A stretch of DNA of 64,000 bases from Pseudomonas asiatica (lineage in GTDB: Bacteria; Pseudomonadota; Gammaproteobacteria; Pseudomonadales; Pseudomonadaceae), in contig NZ_CP157874.1 of NCBI RefSeq assembly GCF_040214835.1, positions 311,001-375,000 of the forward strand, written 5' to 3'. Positions 35,086 to 44,128 of the stretch are shown one piece after another. Position 1 is the first letter of the stretch. Each line of letters begins with the position of its first letter. Made by a program: the position numbers and the translations under genes. A model generated the notes under the pieces. It was not told the origin of the DNA, searched no databases, and saw only the letters and a list, made by a program, of their open reading frames with translations.

Positions 35086-35895
35086 ATGAGTTTGGTGCTT
35101 TTGCTGGCAGTCGACAGGCAGCGTTCTGTTCTCAGCGGGTTGGATAGCATCGGTAGGGTGTACACGGCCTACGGGTATTTCGCTATCCAGGGCGGACCGA
35201 TAAGTGCGTTCTGTGGCGAGCCGATAGATCCCCTGACAGGTTGCTACCCTTTGGGTAATGGTCATCGCCAGTACAATCCGAAGCTCATGCGTTTACAGTC
35301 GCCAGATGAATACAGCCCGTTCGGTGAAGGCGGGCTCAATGTGTACATGTATTGTAAAGGCGACCCTGTAAACCGCCACGATCCCAGTGGCTCCATTCCT
35401 TTATGGTTGCCGCAGGCGCAGCGCGCTCTGACAGCAATTTTGCATGTGGTTTCGCCGTTGGCAATCATGCTCGGCCCACCCCCAAAAGGCGGCCTTGCGA
35501 CAAATGCCTCGCGCATGGCACTAGCGGGGTCTGGTACTAGCGTCGTAGGTGCTGGTCTTGGGCTCGCCGGAGTTGGTGCAGCTCCCTATGTCTCTGCCGC
35601 AGGAACCGGACTGCTGATGACTGGTGCAGGTATCCGTCTGGCTAAATCATTATGGGATAAGCGATCAGCGCTTTGGCACGGTACCAAGAAAAACTTCAGA
35701 TCGAATTTGAGAACGATTTTCAAGGTGCAAGTTAAGAAAAAGAAGCGCAGGGTGGCGCCGCCAAGCGGCTCACCAAGGAAAGCGGTAGGATCGGTTTATA
35801 CGATCGAGCACGAACTCGAAGAGATCAGCGGGAAGAGTTCCTCATCGACTGTTCCAGATCTCGCACCATCCCTACAGGATATCCGGGAAGTCTAG
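35086..35895 (+). CDS. Orphan Rhs-core protein with variable C-terminus
   Basis: 269 residues. The N-terminal ~100 carry the end of an Rhs repeat-associated core (YGYFAIQGG, LGNGHRQYNPKLMRLQSPD, SPFGEGGLNVYMYCKGDPVN, RHDPSGS). Then comes a unique C-terminal region with a Gly/Ala-rich hydrophobic stretch (about 145-190) and a Lys/Arg-rich tail. It lacks the long YD-repeat shell, a signal, and any adjacent VgrG/Hcp or recognisable immunity gene. Start with AGAGG upstream. Lower GC than its neighbours. It may be a toxin fragment, a recombination cassette, or an independent short Rhs family member. Confidence 0.8.
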   Translation: MSLVLLLAVDRQRSVLSGLDSIGRVYTAYGYFAIQGGPISAFCGEPIDPLTGCYPLGNGHRQYNPKLMRLQSPDEYSPFGEGGLNVYMYCKGDPVNRHDPSGSIPLWLPQAQRALTAILHVVSPLAIMLGPPPKGGLATNASRMALAGSGTSVVGAGLGLAGVGAAPYVSAAGTGLLMTGAGIRLAKSLWDKRSALWHGTKKNFRSNLRTIFKVQVKKKKRRVAPPSGSPRKAVGSVYTIEHELEEISGKSSSSTVPDLAPSLQDIREV

Positions 35896-35901
35896 TCAGA
35901 A

Positions 35902-35934
35902 AACCAAGCCTGTGAATTATCCACAGGCTTGGTT
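35902..35934. terminator. Bidirectional terminator between the Rhs-core gene and gbcA
   Basis: Perfect 13-bp stem AACCAAGCCTGTG (35902-35914) with 35922-35934, seven-base loop; a TTTT tail follows on the minus strand. The loop and right arm contain a perfect TTATCCACA (35917-35925). Confidence 0.75.
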
Positions 35935-35942
35935 GGCGTGTA

Positions 35943-37235
35943 TCACTGCGCCTGAACTTCCTTCAGATACGCCGCCGGCTCCGCCCCCAGGTTGTTCAGC
36001 AAGCGCTGGCTGTACCAGTCAATGAAGTTGACCACGCCAAACTCGTAGGTCTTCGAGTATGGCCCAGGCTGGTACGCAGTGGAGTTGATACCACGCTGGT
36101 TTTCCTCGGCCAGGCGACGGTCCTGGTCGTTGGTGGCGTCCCACACCTTGCGCATGTTCTCGGGGTTGTAGTCCACACCCTCCACGGCATCCTTGTGCAC
36201 CAGCCACTTGGTGGTGACCATGGTTTCCTGGGCGCTGATCGGCCACACGGTGAACACGATCATGTGGTCGCCCATGCAGTGGTTCCAGGAGTGCGGCAGG
36301 TGCAGGATGCGCATCGAGCCCAGGTCCGGGTTCTGGATACGACCCATCAGCTTCTGGCAGGCCTGCTTGCCGTCCATGGTCATCGACACGGTGCCCTTGA
36401 GCAGTGGCATGCGCACGATACGGTTACGCAGGCCATGGCTCTTGTGCAGGTACGGGATCTTCTCGGCTTCCCAGGCGGCGGCGGAGGCGGCCACGTGGTC
36501 CTTGAATTCCTGGCTGGCGCGTGGGTCGTTGGTGTCGTCCCATTCCAGCAGGGTTTGCAGCAGCTCCGGGTGCGAACCGTTGCAGTGGTAGCACTCGCGG
36601 TTGTTTTCCAGCACCAGCTTCCAGTTGGCCTTTTCCATCAAGGTGGTCTGCACCGCCACCTTGGTGTTTTCCATGTCGTACGGTTCCATGTAGTGGTCCA
36701 GGGTGGCCAGGAACTCGTCGATGGCAGGCGGGTTTTCCGCCAGGCTGATGAAGATGTAGCCGCCGGCGACCTTCACGTTCACAGGCTTCAGGCCATACTG
36801 GTTCATGTCGAAGTCGGCACCCATTTCGGTACCGGCGAACAGCAGGCGGCCGTCCAGCTCGTAGGTCCACTGGTGGTACGGGCAGACCAGCTTGGCCACC
36901 TTGCCCTTGTCGCTGACGCACAGGCGCGAACCGCGGTGGCGGCAGACGTTGTGGAAGGCGTGCACCTTACCTTCGGCGCCACGCACCACGATGATCGGGT
37001 TCTTGCCGATCTGCAGGGTGATGTAGTTGCCCTTGGCCGGGATCTCGCAGGTCATGCCGGCGATCAGCCACTCCTTGTGGAAGATCTCCTGCATGTCGAT
37101 CTGGAACAGACGCTCGTCGGTGTAGAAAGGCTGGGGCAGCGAGTAGGTGCGCTCGCGGGTCTGCAACATCTCGGCGGTGGCCTTGCGTGCAGGTTCCAGT
37201 GGATCGCCCAGGCTCAGGGTTGCGGTGACGTCCAT
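35943..37235 (-). CDS. gbcA: Glycine betaine demethylase, Rieske oxygenase GbcA
   Basis: Oxygenase component that demethylates betaine to dimethylglycine, releasing formaldehyde. Rieske 2Fe-2S ligands C98, H100, C118 and H121 (CRHRGSRLC, CPYHQW), and mononuclear iron ligands H217 and H222 in ECYHCNGSHPE. Start MDVTATLSLGDP at 37235 with GAGGAA upstream; 430 residues. It diverges from its reductase gene gbcB across a region holding a 21-bp-phased GTCG pair. Confidence 0.96.
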   Translation of the reverse strand: MDVTATLSLGDPLEPARKATAEMLQTRERTYSLPQPFYTDERLFQIDMQEIFHKEWLIAGMTCEIPAKGNYITLQIGKNPIIVVRGAEGKVHAFHNVCRHRGSRLCVSDKGKVAKLVCPYHQWTYELDGRLLFAGTEMGADFDMNQYGLKPVNVKVAGGYIFISLAENPPAIDEFLATLDHYMEPYDMENTKVAVQTTLMEKANWKLVLENNRECYHCNGSHPELLQTLLEWDDTNDPRASQEFKDHVAASAAAWEAEKIPYLHKSHGLRNRIVRMPLLKGTVSMTMDGKQACQKLMGRIQNPDLGSMRILHLPHSWNHCMGDHMIVFTVWPISAQETMVTTKWLVHKDAVEGVDYNPENMRKVWDATNDQDRRLAEENQRGINSTAYQPGPYSKTYEFGVVNFIDWYSQRLLNNLGAEPAAYLKEVQAQ

Positions 37236-37375
37236 CGTGTATTCCTCGGGGCCGTGTGCGGCCGGCAAAAGGTGGCTAATCGTTGTTGTGGTGCCGCAAG
37301 GCTGCTTATCAAGAAACAGCTAGTTGTTTTGCCGTGGAGTGTGCGTCCGAAGGCGTCATGAACCGTATCCATGGG

Positions 37376-37400
37376 CGACATGGCCGATTTGAATTACGAC
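37376..37400. promoter_or_regulatory. Putative GbdR site between gbcA and gbcB
   Basis: CGAC cores at 37376 and 37397 (GTCG on the minus strand) are 21 bp apart. Read on the minus strand the site and its flank match the cbcX/sdaB operator at about 23 of 32 aligned bases, including the shared ATGTCGC and TCGTA blocks. It is 141 bp from gbcA and 131 bp from gbcB. Confidence 0.6.
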
Positions 37401-37530
37401 GCGCCAGCCCTTGCAGCGCGGGGCTGGTCGCGATAAGCACGCCGATGTCGCTGGCAGGAATGTACGTCGTCTTCAGCTTGCGCATTATCCAAGCCATAAA
37501 AAGGCCAATAGTCGGCTGCTGGAGATGAAC

Positions 37531-38631
37531 ATGTCCGATACCTTCCTCAATCCGGTCACTACCCAGACCTGGGCCAACGGCCGCCACATCGTGCGCTGCG
37601 TCAAGGTCATCCAGGAGACCTGGGACGTGCGCACGTTCTGCTTCATGGCCGATCAGCCGATCATGTTCTTCTTCAAGCCGGGGCAGTTCGTCACCCTGGA
37701 GCTGGAGATCGAAGGCAAGCCGGTGATGCGTTCCTACACCATCTCCAGTTCACCGTCGGTGCCCTACAGCTTCTCGATCACCGTCAAGCGTGTACCGGGC
37801 GGCCTGGTGTCCAACTTCCTCCACGACACCATGCACGAAGGCGCCGAGCTGCCGGTGCACGGTCCGGTGGGGCTGTTCAACGCTATCGATTTCCCGGCGC
37901 AGAAGGTGCTTTACCTCTCGGGCGGTGTCGGGATCACCCCGGTCATGTCGATGGCGCGCTGGTTCTACGACACCAACGGCAATGTCGACATGGTGTTCGT
38001 GCACAGCGCCCGTTCGCCGAAGGACATCATTTACCACCGCGAGCTGGAGCAGATGGCCTCGCGCATCCCCAATTTCAGCCTGCACATCATTTGTGAAAAG
38101 CATGGCCTGGGTGAGCCGTGGGCGGGTTATCGCGGTTACCTCAACCAGCGCCTGATGGAGCTGATCGCGCCGGACTACATGGACCGCGTGGTGTTCTGCT
38201 GCGGCCCGACGCCATACATGACTGCGGTCAAGCGCATGCTCGAAGCGGTCGGCTTCGACATGAAGAACTATCACGAGGAATCGTTTGGCGCGACGCCGCC
38301 CGAGGCCAAGGCCGATGCGGTGGAGCATGCCGAGCAGGCTGCCGACGCGCCGGAACTGGATGCGGCCGATCTCAACCTGGTGGAGTTCATCGGCAGCGAG
38401 AAGAGCATCCGCATCGCCCCGGGCGAGACTGTGCACGCGGCGGCGGCCAAGGTTGGCCTGATGATCCCGAAAGCCTGCGGCATGGGCATTTGCGGCACCT
38501 GCAAGGTGCTCAAGCTGGGCGGCGAAGTGGAGATGGAGCACAACGGCGGCATTACCGAAGAGGACGAAGCCGAGGGCTACATCCTGTCGTGCTGCAGCGT
38601 GCCGAAAGGGGATGTGCGGATCGATTACTGA
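37531..38631 (+). CDS. gbcB: Glycine betaine demethylase, ferredoxin reductase GbcB
   Basis: 366 residues: FAD-binding domain with RSYTISSSP (about 70-78), NAD(P)-binding domain (LSGGVGITPVMSM, VFCCGPTPYM), an Ala/Glu-rich linker (about 255-285), and a C-terminal plant-type 2Fe-2S ferredoxin (CGMGICGTCKVL and a final SCCSV). It passes electrons from NADH to GbcA. The second of two adjacent ATGs (37531) has GGAG at the right distance; the first (37525) has none. Confidence 0.95.
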   Translation: MSDTFLNPVTTQTWANGRHIVRCVKVIQETWDVRTFCFMADQPIMFFFKPGQFVTLELEIEGKPVMRSYTISSSPSVPYSFSITVKRVPGGLVSNFLHDTMHEGAELPVHGPVGLFNAIDFPAQKVLYLSGGVGITPVMSMARWFYDTNGNVDMVFVHSARSPKDIIYHRELEQMASRIPNFSLHIICEKHGLGEPWAGYRGYLNQRLMELIAPDYMDRVVFCCGPTPYMTAVKRMLEAVGFDMKNYHEESFGATPPEAKADAVEHAEQAADAPELDAADLNLVEFIGSEKSIRIAPGETVHAAAAKVGLMIPKACGMGICGTCKVLKLGGEVEMEHNGGITEEDEAEGYILSCCSVPKGDVRIDY

Positions 38632-38643
38632 TCCGGGAATGCA

Positions 38644-38755
38644 GGGGGCTGCCTTGCAGCCCATCGCGACACAAGGCCGCTCCCACAAAGGCGCCGGTTA
38701 CATCGGCCAATGTGGGAGCGGCCTTGTGTCGCGAAAGGGCCGCAAAGCGGCCCCG
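38644..38755. repeat. Inverted REP pair
   Basis: Facing copies of GAGCGGCCTTGTGTCGCG with CTGCCTTGCAG and GCCGCAAAGCGGC outer arms, between convergent gbcB and the chemoreceptor gene. Confidence 0.85.
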
Positions 38756-38766
38756 GCTTTTTAAAG

Positions 38767-40392
38767 TCAGGTACGGAACCGCGCCACCAACCCATTCAGA
38801 TCCACAGCCAACCGCGACAACTCCGCACTCGCCGCACTGGTCTGATGCGCCCCGGTAGCACTCTGCACCGACAGGTCATTGATGTTCACCAGGTTGCGGT
38901 CCACTTCCCGCGCCACCTGCGCCTGTTCTTCCGCCGCGCTGGCAATCACCAGGTTACGCTCGTTGATCTGCGCCACCGCCCCGGCGATGGTGTCCAGCGC
39001 CATGCCTGCGCCACGGGCAATGTTCAGGGTGGATTCGGCACGCTCGGTGCTGGTGCGCATCGATTCCACCGCTTCTTCCGTACCGCCCTGGATACTGCCG
39101 ATCATCCGCTCGATCTCGCTGGTCGACTGCTGGGTACGATGAGCCAGCGCCCGCACCTCATCAGCCACCACGGCAAAGCCCCGGCCCGCCTCACCGGCAC
39201 GTGCCGCCTCGATCGCGGCGTTCAGCGCCAGCAGGTTGGTCTGGTCGGCCAGGCCACGGATCACGTCCAGCACCTTGCCGATATCGCGCGACTGTTCGGC
39301 CAGGTGAGTGATCAGTTTGGCAGTGGCCTGCACATCGCCGCTCATGCGCTCGATGGCACCCACGGTCTCCATCACCAGGTCACGTCCATCACCGGTGGAG
39401 CGGCTGGCTTCACTGGACGCTTCCGAGGTGCTCACGGCATTGCGCGCCACTTCTTCCACAGCGCTGGTCATTTCAGTTACCGCAGTGGCAGCCTGCTCGA
39501 TCTCGTTGTTCTGCTGCTGCAGGCCACGGGCACTTTCGTCGGTGACGGCATTCAACTCTTCGGCTGCCGAGGCTAGCTGGGTGGCGGAACCGGCGATCTG
39601 TTGCAGGGTATCGCGCAGCTTGTCCTGCATGCGGGCCATGGCACGCAGCAGGCGGGCGGCTTCGTCAGTGCCTTCGGCGCGGATGACGTGGGTCAGGTCA
39701 CCGTCGGCGACCTGTTCGGCGCTTTTGAGTGCTTCTTCGATCGGCTTGACGATGCTGCGAGTCAGCAGGAAGGCGCAGACGAAAGTCAGCACGGTGGCGG
39801 CGACCAGCAGGCCGATCACCAGGGCGAAGGCAGCGGCGTACTGGTTGGCGGCCTTCTCGTTGGTGGCGCGGGTCTGGTCGGTGTTGATGCGCACCAGGGT
39901 GTCCATGACCTTGTTGATCTGTTCGGAGTTGGCCAGCAGGTCGCGGTTGAGCAGGTCGCGCAGTTCGTCGACGCGGTCGGCCTGGCTCAGGCTGCGCATG
40001 CGCGACTCAAGTTGACGGTACTGGTTGAGCAACTGGCCGTACTGGTCGAATGCAGCCTGTTCGTCGGCGGCGCCGATCATCGGCAGGTAGGCCTGGCGTG
40101 CACGGTCGATCTGGCTGTTGCGTTCGTCCAGCAGGCTCAGGGTCTCGCGCTGGGTCGCCGGCTCGCGGTTGAGCAGCAGGCGGTAGGAGAGGGTGCGCAT
40201 GCGCAGGTTCAGGGCGGTGAGTTCGTCGAGGATCTTGATGCTGGGCACGCTGACCTGTTCGATGACGACGCCGGCCTGGCGGATGTTGCCCATCTGGATG
40301 AGGGAGAAGATGCCGAGGCCAAGCATCAGCAGGCCGATGAGCGCGAAGCCGAGCAGCGCGCGCGGGGCGATGTTCATATTACGTAGAGACAT
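38767..40392 (-). CDS. Methyl-accepting chemotaxis protein, helical-bundle sensor
   Basis: 541 residues. TM1 about 11-32, a ~150-residue periplasmic all-helical domain (four-helix-bundle type), TM2 about 187-210, HAMP, then the signalling domain with the conserved hairpin tip ([19 protein letters not shown]). No CheR-binding pentapeptide at the C-terminus, which ends LVARFRT. Ligand unknown. Located between the betaine and glycine clusters, but no direct evidence links it to quaternary amines. Confidence 0.9.
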   Translation of the reverse strand: MSLRNMNIAPRALLGFALIGLLMLGLGIFSLIQMGNIRQAGVVIEQVSVPSIKILDELTALNLRMRTLSYRLLLNREPATQRETLSLLDERNSQIDRARQAYLPMIGAADEQAAFDQYGQLLNQYRQLESRMRSLSQADRVDELRDLLNRDLLANSEQINKVMDTLVRINTDQTRATNEKAANQYAAAFALVIGLLVAATVLTFVCAFLLTRSIVKPIEEALKSAEQVADGDLTHVIRAEGTDEAARLLRAMARMQDKLRDTLQQIAGSATQLASAAEELNAVTDESARGLQQQNNEIEQAATAVTEMTSAVEEVARNAVSTSEASSEASRSTGDGRDLVMETVGAIERMSGDVQATAKLITHLAEQSRDIGKVLDVIRGLADQTNLLALNAAIEAARAGEAGRGFAVVADEVRALAHRTQQSTSEIERMIGSIQGGTEEAVESMRTSTERAESTLNIARGAGMALDTIAGAVAQINERNLVIASAAEEQAQVAREVDRNLVNINDLSVQSATGAHQTSAASAELSRLAVDLNGLVARFRT

Positions 40393-40667
40393 GAAGGGAC
40401 GATCCAGGCAAAGGGAAAAGGGTGCGCAAAGTGCGACAGAACATGACTTGCCGGGCTATCGGTTGTGACTGCTCAGTCTTGAGTGCTGTTGGCGAAAATT
40501 GTGAGGTTGCTAACCTTTTCCTGACCGGCGGTTGACCCATGTCGGAACAAGGGGGTGGTTCCTCTGTCAATCTGCGGGTTAGACACCTTGTGAATCCGAT
40601 ATTTAATGGCGATGGGCCGCACTTTTCTTTATCGTGTGCGCCCCTCGCAACAACCTGAGATAGACCC

Positions 40668-40898
40668 ATGCTGGAAGCTTCCCTGAACCAAATCGAGCAA
40701 CTGGTCAGCGACCTGATGCAGAAGAACGCTCAACTCACCGAGCAGAACACCGTCCTCGGCCAGGAACTGGCCCAGGCCAAGGAAGAGAACGAAACCCTGC
40801 AGCTGTCGCTGATGGAGCAGGAAGAGAAGAACGGCAGCACCGCCGCACGTCTGCAGGCCCTGCTCGAGCGCGCCAACGCTGGCGTCGTAGGCGCATGA
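40668..40898 (+). CDS. Coiled-coil protein of the TIGR02449 type, ZapA-linked
   Basis: 76 residues, almost entirely a Glu/Gln/Leu-rich coiled coil (LNQIEQLVSDLMQKNAQ...). This family is found beside zapA and resembles ZapB in size and coil. Its stop overlaps the zapA-like start by 4 bp (40895-40898), so the two are made together. Probably a cytoplasmic division accessory protein. Confidence 0.85.
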   Translation: MLEASLNQIEQLVSDLMQKNAQLTEQNTVLGQELAQAKEENETLQLSLMEQEEKNGSTAARLQALLERANAGVVGA

Positions 40899-41197
40899 CA
40901 CTGCGAGCGCAGCCGATCAATGTCGTGTCGATCCTCGGCAACGACTATTCGATCAAGGCGCCTGAAGGCCAGGAAGCGACCCTGGCCCAGGCCGTGCAGA
41001 TGCTCAACACCGCCCTGGCCCAGACCAAGCGTCAGTACCCGACCCTGATCGGCGAAAAGCTGCTGGTGCTGGCCGCGCTGAACCTGTGTTCGCGGCAGAT
41101 CGAACTGCAGGATGAGCACCGCAAGACGCTGGAGCGTACCCAGGCGCAGATCGACGCCACGGTGGACGCCATCGTGCGAACCATAGCCGAACAATAA
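40895..41197 (+). CDS. zapA: ZapA-like cell division protein
   Basis: 100 residues: N-terminal beta/alpha ZapA head (INVVSILGNDYSIKAPEGQEA) and a C-terminal coiled coil. ZapA crosslinks FtsZ filaments. The usual gammaproteobacterial context (zapA, 6S RNA, 5-FTHF cyclo-ligase) is missing; a REP pair follows instead. This may therefore be a second, divergent copy. Confidence 0.85.
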   Translation: MTLRAQPINVVSILGNDYSIKAPEGQEATLAQAVQMLNTALAQTKRQYPTLIGEKLLVLAALNLCSRQIELQDEHRKTLERTQAQIDATVDAIVRTIAEQ

Positions 41198-41210
41198 GGC
41201 CTTGCATCGA

Positions 41211-41289
41211 CCTCTGTGGGAGCGGGTTCACCCGCGAATGCGTCAGTGCATTCAGCATCGCATTCGCGGGTAAACCCGCACCCGCAGGG
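41211..41289. repeat. Inverted REP pair
   Basis: GGGAGCGGGTTCACCCGCGA faces CGCGGGTAAACCCGC with a TGCATTCAGCATCGCATT centre, after the zapA-like gene. No 6S RNA-like sequence is present here. Confidence 0.85.
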
Positions 41290-41375
41290 CATATGATTGC
41301 TTCAGATCACTGGATTAACTGGATACGCAAGTGTATACACTTTCCGCAGAACAATAATTATGCGGGGAGTAGGGC

Positions 41376-43313
41376 ATGCGTATCTGGCGCAAGAGCATCC
41401 AGTGGCAGTTGATCACCAGCATGGGCGCCGCCCTGCTGGCGAGCATCCTGGTGGTGGTCATCATTTTCACGGTGGCGCTAAACCGCCTCACCGAACGCTA
41501 CCTGGTCGATACCGCGCTGCCCGCCAGCATCGAGGCCATCCGCAACGACATCGAGCGCATGCTCGGCCAGCCGCTGGTGGCGGCGGCGGATATTGCCGGC
41601 AACACCCTGCTGCGCGACTGGCTTGCCGCCGGTGAAGACCCTGCCCAGGCCGCTCCATTCATCGAATACCTGACCGCCGCCAAGCAGCGCAACCAGGCCT
41701 TCACCACCTTGTTCGTCTCGACCGAAACCGGCCACTACTACAACGAGAATGGACTGGACCGTACCCTCAGCCGCAGCAACCCCAAGGACAAATGGTTCTA
41801 CGGCTACATCGACAGCGGTGCCGAACGCCTGATCAACATCGACATCGACGGTGCCACCGGCGAGCTCGCGCTGTTCATCGACTATCGAGTGGAAAAGAAT
41901 GGCCAACTGGTCGGTGTGGCTGGCATGGGCCTGCGCATGACCGAACTGTCGAAGCTGATCCATGACTTCAAATTTGGCGAGCACGGCAAGGTGTTCCTGG
42001 TGCGTAACGATGGCCTGATCCAGGTTCATCCGGACGCTGCCTTCAGCGGCAAACGCCAGCTCCCCGAACAGCTCGGCGCGGATGCCGCCAAGGCGCTGAT
42101 GACCGGCGGCGAAGGCCTGCGCAGCAGCCGCTTCAGCCGTGACGGCGAAAGCTACCTGGCGCTCGGCCTGCCCCTGCGCGACCTCAACTGGACCCTGGTG
42201 GCCGAGGTGCCGGAGGAGGAAATCTACGCGCCAATGCACCAGGCGGTATGGCTGACCAGCCTGATCGGTGGTGCCGTGGCCCTGGTGTCGCTGCTGCTGG
42301 TGGTGCTGCTGGCGCGTGGCCTGGTGCGGCCGATCCGCCGCGTCACAGCGGCGCTGGTACAGATTGGCAGCGGCGCGGGTGACCTCAGCCACCGGCTGGA
42401 CGATTCACGCCAGGACGAACTGGGCGACCTGGCGCGTGGCTTCAACCGCTTCCTCGACAGCCAGCGCCGGTTGATCGGCGAGGTATTGCACACTTCCGAG
42501 CGGCTGCACCTGGCGGTCGAGCAGGTGACACAGGTGGTGGACAACACCGCCGAGCGTTCCGGGCGCCAGCAGGAAATGACAGAAATGGTCGCTACCGCCG
42601 TGCACGAAATGGGTTTGACCGTGCAGGACATTGCCCGCAATGCCGGTGATGCGGCCCAGGCCTCGCAATCGGCGAGGGACGAAGCCCTGCAGGCGCGTGA
42701 AGTGGTGCAACGCTCGATCCGTGGTATAGAGGGGATGTCGGATGATATCGGCAAGGCGGCCGATGCAGTCAGCCAGCTGGCCGATGAAGTGGCCTCGATC
42801 GACGAAGTTCTAGCGGTTATTCGTAGCATTTCCGAGCAAACCAACCTGCTGGCGCTGAATGCTGCCATCGAAGCGGCAAGGGCAGGGGAGATGGGCCGTG
42901 GGTTTGCCGTGGTGGCCGATGAGGTGCGTACTTTGGCCCGGCGCACCCAGCTGTCCACCGACGAAGTGCAGCAGATGATTCACCGCTTGAAGCAGGGCGC
43001 GGGTTCGGCGGTGAGTTCGATGCAGGCGGGGCAGCAGGCGACGGGTAGCGGGGTGGAGTCGAGCCAGCGCACCGGGGCGTCATTGGGGGCGATCACTGAC
43101 CAGGTGGAGCACATCAGCGACATGAACCATCAGGTGGCTACTGCGACCGAAGAGCAGTCGGCGGTGACCGAGGAGATCAACCGTACGGTGCAGGGGATTT
43201 CCGACCTGGCGCGGGAGACCGCGGCGGAGGTGCAAGGGTGTCGCGAGGAATGCCTGGCATTGCGTGGTTTGGCTAACGATCTGGCGCAGCAGATGAATGG
43301 CTTCAGATTATGA
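41376..43313 (+). CDS. mcpH: Methyl-accepting chemotaxis protein with dCache sensor, McpH-like
   Basis: 645 residues: TM1 about 12-34, a large periplasmic double-Cache domain (about 35-280) with [19 protein letters not shown] and [17 protein letters not shown]2 about 285-310, HAMP, and a signalling domain with [26 protein letters not shown] precedes the start. Size, sensor type and position next to ltaE-glyA match McpH, the P. putida purine chemoreceptor; the purine assignment is inferred from that resemblance. Confidence 0.85.
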   Translation: MRIWRKSIQWQLITSMGAALLASILVVVIIFTVALNRLTERYLVDTALPASIEAIRNDIERMLGQPLVAAADIAGNTLLRDWLAAGEDPAQAAPFIEYLTAAKQRNQAFTTLFVSTETGHYYNENGLDRTLSRSNPKDKWFYGYIDSGAERLINIDIDGATGELALFIDYRVEKNGQLVGVAGMGLRMTELSKLIHDFKFGEHGKVFLVRNDGLIQVHPDAAFSGKRQLPEQLGADAAKALMTGGEGLRSSRFSRDGESYLALGLPLRDLNWTLVAEVPEEEIYAPMHQAVWLTSLIGGAVALVSLLLVVLLARGLVRPIRRVTAALVQIGSGAGDLSHRLDDSRQDELGDLARGFNRFLDSQRRLIGEVLHTSERLHLAVEQVTQVVDNTAERSGRQQEMTEMVATAVHEMGLTVQDIARNAGDAAQASQSARDEALQAREVVQRSIRGIEGMSDDIGKAADAVSQLADEVASIDEVLAVIRSISEQTNLLALNAAIEAARAGEMGRGFAVVADEVRTLARRTQLSTDEVQQMIHRLKQGAGSAVSSMQAGQQATGSGVESSQRTGASLGAITDQVEHISDMNHQVATATEEQSAVTEEINRTVQGISDLARETAAEVQGCREECLALRGLANDLAQQMNGFRL

Positions 43314-43395
43314 TCGACTCATGGGGTGCGGCAAAAGACCTGGCAGCTTTGTAAGGGAGCAACGCAGTCGATAGACGCGTTACTGGCTTGATGTA

Positions 43396-43434
43396 GCTCA
43401 CCCCAGAATGTTGAATCACGATACTGGGGTGAGC
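43396..43434. terminator. Long-stem hairpin between convergent genes
   Basis: Perfect 11-bp stem GCTCACCCCAG (43396-43406) with 43424-43434 and a 17-base loop. It has no clear T tract on either strand but lies between the convergent mcpH and the 43463 gene. Confidence 0.5.
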
Positions 43435-43462
43435 CAATTATTCAGCCGAGCAATGCTATTGC

Positions 43463-43903
43463 TCACTGCGGCTCATTAATATAAAAATCGATGTAGGCAT
43501 CGCCGTCGGAGAATACTTCGATCGCTGCAAATACGCTTGGGTTTTCAATCATCACGCCTTCAAACTCGAATTTCGGCTGCGAGGTATAGATCGAGATAAC
43601 GCCGACGTCATGCACGGTGTAGGGTTTTTCGTTGGCGTAGATAGTTGCACCGACATGAGTGGTACGTTTGCCGGCACGCCGCTTCAGCGGTTGCTGGATA
43701 CGGCCCAGCTTGTAGGTTTTGCTTGCTGCCGCCTGGTTACCTGATACAGAGATACTGGCGACTCTGCCGATAACGGCGTTGGTCTCCGAAGCGGCTTGCA
43801 CGATGTCACCCACCTTTACCGAAGCAAGGGCTTTGGCGGCTTCTGCGTTACCCGCGATTTCGACACTTTCGTTTTCGTACTGGAATTTCAAAGTGGCGCT
43901 CAT
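43463..43903 (-). CDS. Hypothetical protein, 146 aa
   Basis: Start MSATLKFQYENESVEI at 43903 with AGAGGGA upstream. The protein is beta-rich, without cysteine, with no signal or membrane segment. Alternating hydrophobic strands (GVISIYTSQPKFEFEGVMI, DAYIDFYINEPQ) suggest a small beta fold. Base composition is noticeably less GC-rich than the flanks, a sign of possible transfer. Not recognised. It is a single gene with 225 bp of empty sequence upstream. Confidence 0.65.
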   Translation of the reverse strand: MSATLKFQYENESVEIAGNAEAAKALASVKVGDIVQAASETNAVIGRVASISVSGNQAAASKTYKLGRIQQPLKRRAGKRTTHVGATIYANEKPYTVHDVGVISIYTSQPKFEFEGVMIENPSVFAAIEVFSDGDAYIDFYINEPQ

Positions 43904-44128
43904 GGTCTGGTCCCTCTTGGAATACAGGTATCTTGAGAAGTACATGTCCTTCTAGAGCCAGTTTCATTTATCGGAACTTAAAGCGTAACTGGTATTTTTA
44001 CCAGTTGCGAAAAACAGGGTCCGTAATTAAGCCGACTTTACGCAGCCGGCCCGTTTAACGGGGTAGGCCAAACTGCGCACCAGAGACCGGCCTGGTAGCG
44101 ACACGCATCGCTGCGAGGCCGGTCGGTT

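Noticed and set aside
37236..37530. A small gene between gbcA and gbcB
   Set aside because: Short open frames exist, but none has a ribosome site or protein-like sequence; the region reads as a divergent promoter.
41198..41375. 6S RNA (ssrS) downstream of zapA
   Set aside because: Checked because of the usual zapA-ssrS linkage; the interval is a REP pair and an AT-rich leader only.
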